In this document: positions 1 through 11,400 of the stretch, piece after piece
How the letters are laid out: each line of letters starts with the position of its first letter
Numbering within the stretch: the stretch's first letter is position 1
NCBI GenBank assembly: GCA_038373885.1
Contig: JAWZYV010019520.1
Location: 1 to 64,000, forward strand
DNA length: 64,000 nucleotides
From: Cheiracanthium punctorium
Lineage: Eukaryota > Arthropoda > Arachnida > Araneae > Cheiracanthiidae
Reading direction: 5' to 3'
Translations under genes and position numbers: made by a program
Notes under the pieces: model-generated
Database searches by the model: none
What the model saw: the letters and a program-made list of their open reading frames with translations, nothing else
Told to the model about the DNA's origin: nothing

Positions 1-199
1 AGCATCTCCATCGGCGGGGCACACAGGTGGTGGTTTCTAGCAGATCTTCATTTCAGAAGTGGCATCAGGGCAAGACTGGGCTGGCGTTGGGGTGCTCTTT
101 CTCCCAAAAAATTTAATAATTATTCAGGAATCCTTCGTAGCTTTTTTTTTGTTGAAACTTGTTGCTTAAGGCAACATCATTAGTGTCAGTCTGGGTCAC

Positions 200-470
200 C
201 CAGACTTGGGGTTATCAAGAAAAAAGATCTTTTGCTCCTAGAGCCACAAGTCGCACCTACATCGTCTGCATCTCTAAGCGTAACTGCCCAAAAATCGCGC
301 GCTTGCCTCTCCTCCTCACTCAGGAACCGCCACCCTCAGCCAATCAGAGCCAAGAGTGCACTCCAAGTCATTCCGGGATAGTGCGACCTGGGACCGCAAG
401 CGGGGGAAAAAGAAGCTTCTAGAACAATTTCGGAGGAAAAAGCGCGGGAAAGATAGCGTCCTCTCTGAGA
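200..470. promoter_or_regulatory. GC-rich island with CCAAT box, possible promoter
   Basis: This stretch is clearly richer in G, C and CpG than the surrounding AT-rich DNA and contains an NF-Y-like CCAAT box (CAGCCAATCAGAGC, CCAAT at 340-344). No transposon signature was recognised in it and no convincing coding exon. A proximal promoter or 5' untranslated exon of a neighbouring gene is plausible, but no TATA box, start site or splice donor fixes this. The direction of transcription is unknown. Confidence 0.28.
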
Positions 471-520
471 TCTGATGTAACAGGCACAGAAAATGATGCA
501 ATAGCATGAAATTGTAAGCA

Positions 521-1477
521 AAACTTAAAAGATGAAAAAAATTATTGAAAATTCACAGGGAGATGCCTAACCGGAGAAATAAAGTAATTAAAAAAAAGGA
601 AAAGCAGGATTACGGGAAGTTACGAAAATTAATTTAAAATAAAAAATCCCATCAAAACAACTTTAATGAAGAGGGAGATATGAAGTATAGCCACTATATT
701 TTAAAGTGCTGATTACCCACAGAACGGCAATTAAAAGGTGAACATTAATTTTAAACACCCTGAAGGCAAAAAAAACGGCCGGTGAAGAGAAAATTTAATC
801 ACAAAAAAAGTAAACAAAAGAGAAAACTTTACACTGCCAAAACAAAATAAATAATTAACAGCCCCCCAAAAGTAAGAAATTACACAGTGGTTATTTAAAT
901 TTTTAACTAGAAAGATCTTAAGTTACTAAAACGTTCTGGGTGGAGGTAAATTAAATTAATTATTAACCAAAGAAAAGTGATAATATAGTGACAACACCAC
1001 AGCTCAACAGAGCATAAAAAAATTGTAATTTTAGAAAAAGTTTTTTTGATGCACCCTAATCCTTATGGTCCTACTTATTACGCACCCCTTGAGATGGCAT
1101 TTATTTCTGAAATGAGTTTTCAAGATTTTTTTAATAAAACATAAATTCTATTTCAACACGTGAAGCTGATGAGGTTCAAACAATGCTACGAGATAAGGGA
1201 AACTTGTCTTTATGGTGATAAATTAAGTTGAAACGAATAAGTCTCTGAACATTTCAAGGATGATTTTGAACTATTTCTTCAATGAGAAAATTTTTTTTAC
1301 AAACAAGTATACATCAATATGTTAAAAATGTGTGTTTATGTTACCCATCATAAGTAAATTGTTCAATTTGGGTTGATTTATTCCCGTTTTAATTATTTTA
1401 GATTATCTGCAAAATCAGCTTATCACAGGGATTGATTCAGACGAAGATTAAGGTCCGCTTTGCTGCCTCTTCCCAAC
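521..1477. other. AT-rich DNA, no feature seen
   Basis: No long open frame, repeat or transposon end was recognised here. Base composition is that of bulk AT-rich intergenic or intronic DNA. Confidence 0.5.
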
Positions 1478-1580
1478 ATTACAATTGATTAAAACCGCAC
1501 TTACACAAAATTACAATCGATTAAAAAGGCCCCTTCACAAAAATACAGTCGATGAAAATGGCCCTTTTATTTAAATTTTG
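1478..1580. repeat. Short imperfect tandem repeat, about 34-bp unit x 3
   Basis: Three successive units share the pattern ATTACAATCGATTAAAA followed by a C-rich segment and CACAAAA. Each unit is about 34 bp and they differ by point changes. It lies just downstream (in minus-strand sense) of THAP exon 2. No function is suggested by sequence. Confidence 0.5.
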
Positions 1581-1831
1581 TCCTATATTTTGATTAGTTT
1601 TGTAAATTATTTTAAAAGAAAATAATTTTCACAAAAATATGCATGAAAATTCCCCAAAATACTAGTTAGAATTCACAAAAATAAACCATTTTCACAATAA
1701 TGGGACCTTGGAAAAAATTCCTGGATCGATACCTGAACTATATCCGCACCATCCAATTCCACAAATAATCGGGAATTCGCTGTACTACTGGCATATATTT
1801 GCTTTATGCTTACTATTAGGAATATTAGTAC

Positions 1832-2011
1832 CTTATCAACTTTCTTTCCTTGTAAAATGGACTCTTCTCTTGGACAACCTATTCCTTTTTGACGTCTTGG
1901 AGTTAGTGAGGAAGGTTTGTTTGGAACATCAAAGAGAGTAGGTATTGCATCTGGTTTTAAGCATTTCCATCCATCTGCACGATACTTAAACTGGGATTCC
2001 TCAAAATGGCA
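1832..2011 (-). CDS. THAP-domain gene, exon 2 (end of zinc finger and AVPTIF-like box)
   Basis: On the minus strand a pyrimidine-rich tract ending in TATAG precedes an open frame that begins CHFEESQF and continues to KPDAIPTLFDVPNKP. These are the last Cys-x2-His ligand of a THAP (C2CH) zinc finger and the AVPTIF-type box that closes the domain. It joins in phase 0 to exon 1 at 4302-4150, which ends with IC-L. THAP domains are DNA-binding modules of nuclear proteins and of P-element transposases. The exon end is uncertain: an AAG|GTACTA donor at 1831 gives 60 codons, but the frame stays open to about 1670. No transposase catalytic region is seen, so a host gene and a P-like element are both possible. 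Confidence 0.6.
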
Positions 2012-4149
2012 CTATACAAAGAAAATAAACATATTACTCAAGAAAGAATATTAAGCAATTGGAACAGTTTACATCACAGTGTTTATGATTTAATTTTCCA
2101 GTTAGATATTTTTCAGAAGGTTCTCTCTTTTCTGCCTCTTGCTCTTGCAACATCTGCTTTGTTTTGCTTGCTGCATTTCCATTTAACATTCTAAATTTAT
2201 CTACATTAAGTATAATTATTACTTTAAAACAAATAAAAAATATAATACATCATTCCAAAAGCAAATAAATGCCTAATTTTGTTCATATTTATCTAGTTTG
2301 TTTTTAAACATATTTAATATTTCATATCATATGGTGTAAATCTTCAGCCAATAAAATACTGCAAAATTTAATATCTAATTGTTTCCTTTATATACTGCCC
2401 ACCAGTGGAGTGGGCAGTGAGCACTGGGAGATAGTCAGTGTGTAGGACCCGGGTTTGAGGCTTGCTGGGTGACCCTCAATCTAGCGGTCTGGAGTTTTGG
2501 GTGGTTTTCTTCAAATGTAACGTGAATATGCACTGGAACCAACATAAAAAGTCCTCCACTCAAGGCATCCTCTTGCTAGGCAGATCACCCTCATACAGTG
2601 TTGCCATAATCAATCAAACAACCAACCTTTATACATTATTAATCACCCTTTTAAATATTTGTCGAATGATGATAATTGTTTTTTTAGCAACTATTATGTA
2701 TATATTTTTAAAATTGGCAGTTAATTGACTTTACATATTTATGAACGCTTAATATTATGAGGGATTTTTTTTCTGGTTACTGTTTCATATTTAAATGAGT
2801 TAGTAATAGTAAGGTTAAAGTAATGTGTCATAAGATTTAAGAAAAATTGAAAAGCAACAGAATTTAGATTTAAATCTGAGCATACCGAATACCAACTGAA
2901 TATTCGGTGCATCTCTATTACTTTGACAGCTATTTCTTTTTTAACCTCAGACAATATAGCATCAAAGAATCTGCCTCTCTCTATATGTTTTAGTGAAAAT
3001 CCACCATAAAATTCATAAAAAATTAACTGTTTCTAAAATTTATTTCCAATATTCCACAGCAAACAACAGCTACTATATTCAAGCATACAGCCAGAAATTT
3101 TAACAAAAATTTCCGAATAAACACTCAGGAATTGAGAAGGTACAGTCTCATATTTCAGTAGTTCAAATTAACTTTGTCTTAAACTCTTTTCCTGAAATAT
3201 ACAATACACCACAATTTCATAAATTCAGGGAAATAAATCTGTTTTATTTCTCCTTATTTGCAATATGATATACAAAATAGACTGTATATATATTTGTCCA
3301 GGCACAAAATGAACCCTCCCTTGAATGATTTCTCAATCCACCCCAGCTACTTACAGCATGTAATCTTTATAATAGAAAACAATAAAACGAAGTATCTTTT
3401 AAGAAAAACTTAGTGTAATAAATTACATAAGAAAATTTCTTCTCATATTCGTCTGTTATAAAGTAATTAATATTATATAAGTATCTATTTAAGTAGTCAC
3501 AACAAAAAACAGTTACAGAATAAGTATCGAAAAATTTACATGATTTTAGTTTCATAATTAACTCATATAAATTTATGTTTGATAATTAAACCAAATTCTA
3601 CTACTTACTTACCAATAAGAATTTAAAAATTCTTTAAACTGCCTAGTTTATGTTAGTTATTTTTTTAATGATCTAAATTATAATCAAAATCTTCTGTATA
3701 AAAAAATTCACTAGTTAAAATATGTTTCAAAATAAAAATAGTACTTTATTTGCATTTAGATAATGCAGAATGTAAGCAAAATTTCGTTAAAGTAAACATA
3801 ATTAGTGACAAACTTTAATATTTTATTATGATTGCGAAAATAATTTTAGGTATACAACAATATTCAAGATGCTTAATTAAATTTATTAACATATATATGG
3901 TCTATTGCTTTTTTAAACACATTTTTTAATGCTAAAGAACAAGGTTTTGTTTACAGACACAACAAGTAGCTTTGGCGAGCTTTGGCGATAATGCAAAACG
4001 CACTCTTAGCATAACATTTGCGTTTTAACAAAACTAAACAAGCTACGAACCACTTTGGTATTTTAAATTAAATAAAAAAGATAAACTTACAAGAAAAAGG
4101 CATTTTCTAAGGTGACAGTAAAAATTTTCAATAATAAAATCGAACTTAC
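2012..4149 (-). other. Putative THAP-gene intron, AT-rich
   Basis: The stretch lies between a GTAAGTTCG donor (at 4149) and a TATAG acceptor (at 2012). It is strongly AT-rich with no conserved open frame. One SINE-like copy lies at about 2405-2625. The intron assignment rests on the two exon halves completing one THAP domain in phase 0; no transcript evidence is available. Confidence 0.5.
2405..2625 (+). repeat. tRNA-headed SINE copy (family S1), diverged
   Basis: The right half (TCTAGCGGTCTGGAGTTTT, then about 130 bp ending in GTTGCCATAA) matches the better-preserved SINE at 48739-48973 almost segment by segment. The head carries a weak B-box-like GGGTTTGAGGC. No clear target duplication was found. 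Confidence 0.55.
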
Positions 4150-4302
4150 AAGGCAAATTTGAGCAGACGATCCGGGCGTCCAATTATCTCGTCGCATGTT
4201 GATCAACCATTTTCTTCTTTTTTCTTCATCTTTAGGGAATTTAGCCATTCTAAATCCGTTTCTTGAATGATTAGAACAATTTATAGCGGCACATCCACCC
4301 AT
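4150..4302 (-). CDS. THAP-domain gene, exon 1 (N-terminal THAP zinc finger)
   Basis: Exon 1 encodes 51 residues from ATG at 4302 and stops in phase 0 at a GTAAGT donor (4149-4144). The protein begins MGGCAAINCSNHSRNGFRM and shows the THAP hallmarks in order: Cys4-x4-Cys9, FPKD at 22-25, the invariant Trp of KWL (residue 32), a second Trp at 41 with Pro at 43, and Cys50. The fourth ligand (His) is in exon 2, so the zinc site exists only after splicing. Typical THAP domains are about 80-90 residues, which fits exon 1 plus about 32 residues of exon 2. The start is chosen because THAP domains normally sit at the extreme N-terminus. Function beyond sequence-specific DNA binding cannot be given. 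Confidence 0.7.
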
Positions 4303-4449
4303 AATAACAAATTTATTGGTTTAAAATGCAGAATAAGAAGACCATGCGGTGTCGCCAAGGACTGCTGCTAAGCCTCTAGTTAAGCCTAATGTGGGCAACT
4401 TTCAGACGGCGTAGGTCAGCTCTGTATATAGGAGCCTTAATTGTAGTGG

Positions 4450-4745
4450 TGTGTCGTTCCGACCGGAACGGGTCCGGAGGAACGGATCCGAGCATGGACC
4501 GGGTCCGGAGCGGATCCATCTCTAAAAATGGACCCGGTCCGGTTCCGGATCCGGATCCGCTCCTTTCGGTCATTTGGATCCGGACCCGTTCGTTTCGTTC
4601 ATCTGGCTCTGAAATCAGTCATTTGGGTCCGGACCCGGTCCTTTCGTTCATCTGGTTCCGAAATCAGTCATTTCTGTCTGGATCCATTCATTTCGGTCAT
4701 TCGGTTTCGAAGTCGGTCTCGGTCCTCTCTGTCCGAACCCGCTTC
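4450..4745. repeat. GGATCCG/TCCGGA-rich degenerate tandem repeat, copy 1
   Basis: Dense overlapping GGATCC, TCCGGA and GGACCGGGTCC motifs, in loosely periodic units of about 45-50 bp, set in AT-rich DNA. A related array lies at 26985-27330. This copy is preceded by TAGTGGTGTG and the other is followed by the inverse of TAGTGGTGGG, suggesting ends of one transposon family. Open frames here encode only Arg/Ser/Asp-rich repeats and are rejected as genes. Confidence 0.6.
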
Positions 4746-4749
4746 CATT

Positions 4750-5146
4750 GATCGAGTGAAGAACATATGCTTTCTGAGAATTACAGGGGGTGGGGGGATA
4801 TAAAGAGGTACCTGTTTCACTTCCTGTGGAAAGATAGTCTTGTACTAGTTGATGCCGGGGGACGGTTGACATTCCAAAGGAGACTGAAAGGTCATTCATT
4901 ATTAGTGAGATGAGATGAGAGCTTATAGGAAGAAATCTGGGGATAAATTGCTTTTGAGAATGTCGTCATTGGATGTAGGACTGGAGAAAAAATACGATAT
5001 CTCTTAATTTATTGATTTGTGAGTGGAATTCAGTGTTGTTACGGGAGGTTATTTTATCATTTTAGTTAGTAGGGATGGAGTTTTTAATAGTTAGGATTAG
5101 ATTTTCTCACAGTTTTTGGGGTTGGCTGATCAGCTATAATTTGCCA
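4750..5146. other. No gene seen
   Basis: Unassigned AT-rich DNA between the GGATCCG array and X copy A. A G-run and short ATGAGATGAG repeats are the only local oddities. Confidence 0.4.
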
Positions 5147-7195
5147 GGTGTGGGGAAAAAACTTGGACTGAAAAAACGCGAACGGTAAGAACGCCCAAAT
5201 GATTAATTTTTACTAAAAATTGGACATAAAATTCTTTGTTTTGTAATATGCATGAGGAATATATTTAATTGTGTTTTATGCCAAATTTCTTTTGTTTTGG
5301 CATAAAGGGGTAAACTTTCATGTTCAGTAGATCTGGGAGTGAGAAAGCTATTGTTATTAGGGTTTCCGAGTTTCCTAAGCACGTAATAATATGAACCATA
5401 GGGAAAGCGTCGGGAGGGGGCACAAGGGGGTCACCTACCCCCCTGTGCCCCCCCTCAAAATTCATCACAAAAAAATTTTTAAGTAAAAATTTGCTTGAAA
5501 ATGTAAAAAAAAACTTCCCTTTTCTGCTCTTAAATCCGATATGTGCCCCCCGCAAACCTTTCCTGTACCTCTCCAAAATTTCAGTAGGTCTGGAAGCAAT
5601 GATAAACTCTTCCTTACTATTATTATTTGATTTTCCTAAGCGTGTAATACATATGAATCATAGCAGCAGTTTCGGGGGGGGGGTGCAGGGGGAGCTCTCC
5701 CCCCCCCCCCAACTTCATTTCAAACTCTGTTAAACAATCTTTTAAAGCTAATGTTATTAAGTCTTCTTAAGCATATAATACATATGAAGCATAGGCGTAG
5801 TATTGGGGGAACACAGGGGGGCACTTGTCCCCAACTTTGTCTCAAAATCTTTTCATTTTAAAAATTTGTTCGTCGGGTCGTATTAACCGATCCAGCTAAA
5901 AATGTAGAAGGAAACTCCATTCTTCCCCTTGACAAAATGTTGTAAAAAAAATTGTCCACTGTCAGGGTTGTTTAATTCAAACAAAATTAGTTTTTTATGC
6001 CCTTGGTTAAACAATATTTTCAATATCAAATCTGTTGTACTAGTTAAAGCTTTTGAATAATAGGGCTTCTTTAAAACTTTTGTTTCTTTATTTTAAGCAA
6101 TGCAAAAAAGGCTTTATTTGGTAAATAAAGTGAATAATGTTTTCCTTTTTCATAATTAAGTAACTCTCACAGCTTTACATAAAGTTACATTGATTGTTAA
6201 AATAGATTATTGCATCCTTTTTTTAATTGTCTTTTATTCAGGTATGAAGATCAATATTTGATAATTTATCGTTCCAATTTTTTGTTTATCGTCATTCTTG
6301 AGTATTTCAGGAAGTTCTTTTTAAAGTTTATTTTGAAAGTTTCTAGTTTTATAAAAAGAAAAGGCTTTATAAGTTTATCTTATAAAGCTTAAAAAGAAAG
6401 ATTTTTTTAATAACCTTTTGCGTCATAATTAATTTTTCCTAAATTCATGGCAATTTGGTAAACTGCTGAAGTGTGTAGGTTTAGAGTTCTGGGCTACCGA
6501 GCAATTGTTTACTCCAAATGTAACCCGAATACGCGTTAGAACCCCTCAGGAAGTCCCCCGCCCAAGGCATCCCTTAATAAAGCAGACTGCCATCGTGTAG
6601 ACATCCCTTAACCATGAAACCAAAACAACTTTCATGATAACTTTCATTGGAAGTAAAATGTTTAATATAGGGTAAAAATTATTATCACTTCCGATCCCTA
6701 TTGTAGAGATGTCCTAATAACACTGATCTAGGGCTTTCTTCTTTCAATATTGATCATAGACATATAGAATAAATTACAAAGTTACTTTATATTATCGAAT
6801 AAAACTCTCAGGAAATCAGAGGTAATTAATTACAAAATTTTACTTTTTATACATCCCTCTTACAAAAATACTTCAGCCTTTCCCATAAAAAGGCTCAGAG
6901 ATATGTTTAATCAAAGTTGGTGAGTGGCAATACGCTATACAATATCAATAATAGTAAAAGTATTATTATTAGAACTATTGGAACAAAGCTATTTAATTAA
7001 TTAACTAATTAATTTTAGTCACAGTTATTTAAAAAAAATATTTTACATTTTTAGAAGTGAGTTTTAAATAATTTTAAAACTTTACTTTAAAAGTTTTTTT
7101 TTTTTTTTTCTGTTTTAGCATTTAGAAATGAAAATTTGTCAAAAACCTTGCATGTTACACTAAAATTTGATTTAAAGAGGGTCTTTTAGGGAAGT
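5147..7195 (-). mobile_element. Repeat X, copy A (inverted orientation, truncated)
   Basis: The left edge reads GGTGTGGGGAAAAAAC, then AAAAAACGCGAACGG, the same terminus that closes copies B (15369-19847) and C (24291-26921). Moving inward, the order of segments mirrors copies B and C in reverse: the AAAGGGGTAAA segment, G/C-rich palindromic modules near 5400, 5680 and 5800, the TTAACCG segment, and an AT-rich stretch matching about 17430-17960. A SINE relic at about 6455-6620 lies inside. No coding capacity was recognised. The distal end is lost near 7195, where other repeats begin. Confidence 0.6.
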
Positions 7196-7316
7196 TTTTT
7201 AAAACCCTGGAGGATAGAGGGGGCACAACCCCCTCCCCCCATGAAGATTTTTTTCCCATACAAAATGTATATTCTTCACTCCGTTATCACACCCAGATAT
7301 ACATGTATGTGAGTTG
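7196..7316 (+). mobile_element. Fragment of the 165-bp hAT-like MITE family
   Basis: The segment around CATACAAAATGTATATTC and GTGAGTTG matches the centre of the complete MITEs at 26075-26239 and 41019-41183. The left end is degraded and the right end is missing where the hAT end at 7317 starts. Confidence 0.55.
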
Positions 7317-7500
7317 CAGAGTTTGGCAGTATCGTTAATATACATGTATTTTCAAAATACATTTGTATCTTGTATTTTGTATTTTCACTTGCAAAAAACA
7401 AAGTATTTTGAGAATGTATTTTAAAATATATTTTCATAGTATTTTGTATTTTCAAAATACAAAAAATACATTTTATATTCTGACATTAAATTAATCTTAA
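7317..7500 (+). mobile_element. Left end of a BED-type hAT element
   Basis: It begins CAGAGTTTGGCAGTATCG and continues with AAAATACATTTGTAT repeats, matching the left end of the 6.67 kb hAT at 33215. The matching BED-coding relic at 13655-13900 may belong to the same old insertion, now split by a SINE and the BEL element. No right end was found. Confidence 0.6.
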
Positions 7501-7879
7501 CACCACAGATTGCTCAGATAGCATGTGCAAATGAAAATCATAAAATTGTTGATTTCATTCCCCCCCCCCCCTCTCTTGATGTAATTTATGAGCTGCACTA
7601 GAATTACACGTAGTAGTGTCACTGAAGAAGTGTTAGGACCTCTTGTGATCTTTAAATTTAAGTAAACAGGAAAGGGAAAGAAAAGCCTTTCATACTCCTG
7701 TTTAAAACACAAACAGTATATTTGTCTAGGAATGTTTCTGGATTCCCACTGTATATGAAACCAAAAGTAGTAAAAACATTTTTAGGTAGTATTTATTAGA
7801 TTCTTTAAGGGAATTTTCGAAATGTGTTCCTAAGTTCTAGAAAAATAAGGCTGCCAGTATTTCTGCAGTAGTATAATGG
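7501..7879. other. No gene seen
   Basis: Unassigned sequence with a C11 run at 7560-7571. It may be the interior of the old hAT that starts at 7317, but nothing coding is recognisable. Confidence 0.4.
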
Positions 7880-8041
7880 ATTCTTGGTTACTGTGGTTAA
7901 GAGACAAAGATACACGAAGGCTGTCAGCCGTGGGGGGGATGCCTTGGGTGGGGAACTTTTTAAGGGGTTATAAGGCGCATTCGAGTTACATATGGAGTGA
8001 AACACACTAAATTCCCGACCATTAGAGCGACAGCTTCCCGT
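7880..8041 (-). repeat. SINE S1 copy, interrupted by the BEL element
   Basis: Reverse-strand match to the S1 body (GCCTTGGGTGGGG, then TTTTTAAGGGGTTATAAGG, then CGACAGCT). The copy stops exactly at the BEL 5' LTR; CCCGT (8037-8041) is duplicated at 13642-13646 on the far side. The BEL therefore landed in or at the edge of this SINE. Confidence 0.5.
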
Positions 8042-8405
8042 TGAAGCAGAATGACTTTCCCCTGCGCCAGAAGAGGGCGCTTTTGAACTCTAATCTTTTT
8101 TCTTACCTTTCAGATGCAGCGAAGGCTTCGATAAAAACTGACGTGAAAAGAGGGTTCTCCCTCTCCGATAACAAAATCTAAATGTCTTGTAAAATGTTGT
8201 GTAGTGTAAGATGTGTTTATTTAATCCAGAAATAAATTGTATTCGTCCTTTAGACACTCACTTAGATCTCTCAAACAGTTAGCTGGAAACAGGAAATCAA
8301 CAGAAAAGCTACCAGGGCAGGTAGGCTAGATCTTTTTTATGAACTGTATTACTTATTTATATCAGAACTGAAATTCGAAAGAAATACAGTATAGCAATTG
8401 TTTCA
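8042..8405 (+). repeat. BEL/Pao 5' LTR
   Basis: 364 bp, starting TGAAGCAGAATGAC and ending CAATTGTTTCA. It would carry promoter and poly(A) signals: AATAAA occurs inside (about 8231-8236). It matches the 3' LTR except at three positions. Confidence 0.95.
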
Positions 8406-8422
8406 TTTGGTGCCGAAAACCC
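8406..8422 (+). other. Primer-binding site
   Basis: TTTGGTGCCGAAAACC directly follows the LTR. The TGG start (complement of a tRNA CCA end) is as expected for minus-strand priming. The tRNA species is not assigned. Confidence 0.65.
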
Positions 8423-8467
8423 TCGATTTTTCCTGCTGATTGTTTGTAATTGTTAAGTGAAAAGAAA

Positions 8468-11400
8468 ATGACGTCAGAAGTGACGAATAGATTGAAAACA
8501 CAAAGAGGTGGCTTGAGAACGAGCTTCACGAAACTGACTCCTAAAATCGACGAAGCCTTGGCAAAATTAGATGAGGAATATTTAGAAATTGCTCTCGCTC
8601 AGTTGTCAGAAAAGGAAAAACAAATAATTGAGCTCGATAAGTTAATCATAGACGAAATCGAAGACTGTAAACAAATCCCAGCCGAAGTTGAATCAGCTCA
8701 AGAATATCGAGATAAAATCATCATGTATAAAATTAAAATTGAAAAGGTTCTAAAAAAATGCACGAATCAAGAAACAAAAAATGCTAGCGCCGATATTTCA
8801 AATACAATTACTAACGACCCATCTCAAAATTCAAATGTTCCAATTAAGATTAAATTACCCAAAATTAACATCGAAAAGTTTGACGGCAATCCTGAGAATT
8901 TCCAAGAATTTTGGTCTCAGTTCAAAAACGCGATACACGAAAATCAAAATCTCAATAAAATAGACAAATTTACGTACTTAAAAAGCTTATTAAAATCAAA
9001 AGCTCAAATCGCGATACAGGGATTATCGTTGTCAGACAAAAATTATGATATTGCTGTTAAAATTCTTGAAGACCGATATGGCAAAAAGGAAATTTTGATT
9101 AGGTCTCACATAAATAATTTATTAAATTTGTCACCTATTCGTAATGCATCAAATATAAAAGACCTGCGCGAATTGTACGATACATGTGAAATTCAAATAC
9201 GTAGTTTAGAATCGCTTGGTATTGAGCTAGACAGTTATGGTAATTTACTTTTTCCTATCATAACTAAATTAATTCCCGATAGCTTAATTTTGAACTACAA
9301 CCGCGAATATAAAAACGAAACAGACTCTTGGAATGTAACGCAATTGTTAGAATATTTGAAAACCGAAATCGAAATTAGAGAACGTACATTTTCGTTTCAG
9401 AAGAAGGAGTCTGATTACTTTCAGCATAATTCTAAAAATAGAAATGAAAGGGATTTAACTAGATTGGGACAAAATAATTTTTCGAAACCAAAATACGCCA
9501 AGAATCCGAGTGCTGCTGCTTTTAATGTAGTTAGTAATGAAAATAAGTGTATATTCTGTAGCGATGATCGTCATGAAAGTAATGAATGTAAATTAAGTAT
9601 TTCTGATAAAAAACAAAGTCTATTACGTCAAGGAAGGTGCTTTAATTGTTTACAAAAATTTCACGTTGTAAATCGATGTTTTAAGAAACCCGCATGTAAT
9701 TTCTGTTCCCAAAAACATAATCAAAATATTTGCGAAAAACGTTTGGAACCAAAAGCAGAAGTTCCCCAGAGTGAAACGATCGTCTCCTCCGTTACGGGAG
9801 ATAGAAATTCGAACACAGATATTTTACTTCAAACTGCAACAGTATTTGTAGAAAATAAGGTTAAACCAGCCGAAATACGGTTATTATTAGATTTGGGGAG
9901 TCAAAGATCATTTATTGAATCGGAACTCGTTAATGAATTAAAATTAAAAATAATAGGAAAAGAAACTATAAAAATATACCCCTTTGGTTCGAAAGAACCC
10001 CAGAAAGAAATTATAAATCGCGTTCTAGTAAATTTGAGAAACGTTCGTGATCCCACGAAAAAGATACAATTAGAAGCTTTAGCTACTGACAAGATAAGCA
10101 GTGCAGTAATTTATCGGCCAGAGCGAGAAATAAAAGAACATTGTGGCATAAACAAATTTTCACTGGCAGATGAATCATCGGATCAGCTGTTTCGAAGTGG
10201 AAATGAGCATTCCCAACTCCCTGATTTACCCCCAGTCAGAATTCTGATAGGCGCCGAACATTATTGGAGTATCGTCTCCGGTGAAATACGCAGGATACCG
10301 AATTCTTCTGTTGTTGCAATGGATAGTCTTTTCGGATGGGTTTTGAGCGGTTCTTGTGATTTAGAAAATAAAATTGACACTGAGAGGAGCGCGAAAATAA
10401 TGAAGGTAATTGTAGATTCTTCGCGAGAAGAAAATTCCGATCTGATTTTACAAAATTTTTGGAAATTGGATATAATGGGCATTGAAAACGAAAAAAGGGA
10501 TTTATCCAATAATGACGGAGAAGTTGTTTTAAAGGATTTTGAGAAAAATATAAAATTTCAGAACAACAGATACAAGGTTAAACTACCGTGGAATGAGAAT
10601 GCGGATAAATTAGAAAATAATTATGAAATCGCAAAATGTCGCTTAGGAAAACTGGTTAAGAGATTTGATAGAGATAAGGAATTTTACCAGCGGTATAGGG
10701 ATGTATTATCGAAACAGATTTGCGAGGGTATAATCGAACCTGTAGAATTTAAAGAAAAGGAGAAAATGAATATCGATAGAGAATATTATATGCCTCATCA
10801 GGCCGTTATTCGTGATGATAAAATTACAACGAAGCTAAGAGTAGTTTTTGATGCCTCATCACACTCGCAAAATAAATTATCGTTAAATGATTGTTTACAT
10901 TCCGGACCGAATTTGAATCCTGACTCACTAAAATTACTTATAGATTTTAGAAACAAACCAATCGCGTTAACTGCCGATATAGAGCAAGCGTTCTTACAGA
11001 TATTGTTAGATGAAAATGATAGACATGCGGTTAGGTTTTTATGGCTTGAGAATGATTATGAAAGGAATGCGAGTTTGAAAACTACCATTTTTAGAATGAC
11101 TCGTGTTTTATTTGGAGCTACTCCAAGTCCTTTTTTATTGGCTGCAACTCTCAAACATCACATAAGAAAGTACGAACATAAATATCCGTTAGCATATCGT
11201 ATTTTAAATTCCCAATTATACGTTGACGATTTAATTTCTGGACTAGAAAATGAAAATCAGTGTTTTGAAATTTACCGACAAATAAAAGAAATTTTACACG
11301 AAGGTGGATTTAATATGCGTAAATGGAAAACCAATTCGGAATGTCTTCAGATAAAGCTAGATCAGGCTGAAAACTGTAACGAATCTTTGAGGGAAACTTC

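Noticed and set aside
1708..1941. 77-residue plus-strand frame MEKIPGSIPEL
   Set aside because: It is the complement of THAP exon 2, whose minus-strand reading matches a known domain.
4389..4803. Open frames of 80-120 residues on both strands
   Set aside because: They are translations of the GGATCCG repeat (Arg/Ser/Asp/Pro-rich), open on several phases at once.
8450..8467. TTG start for BEL gag-pol six codons upstream
   Set aside because: Eukaryotic initiation would use the ATG at 8468.
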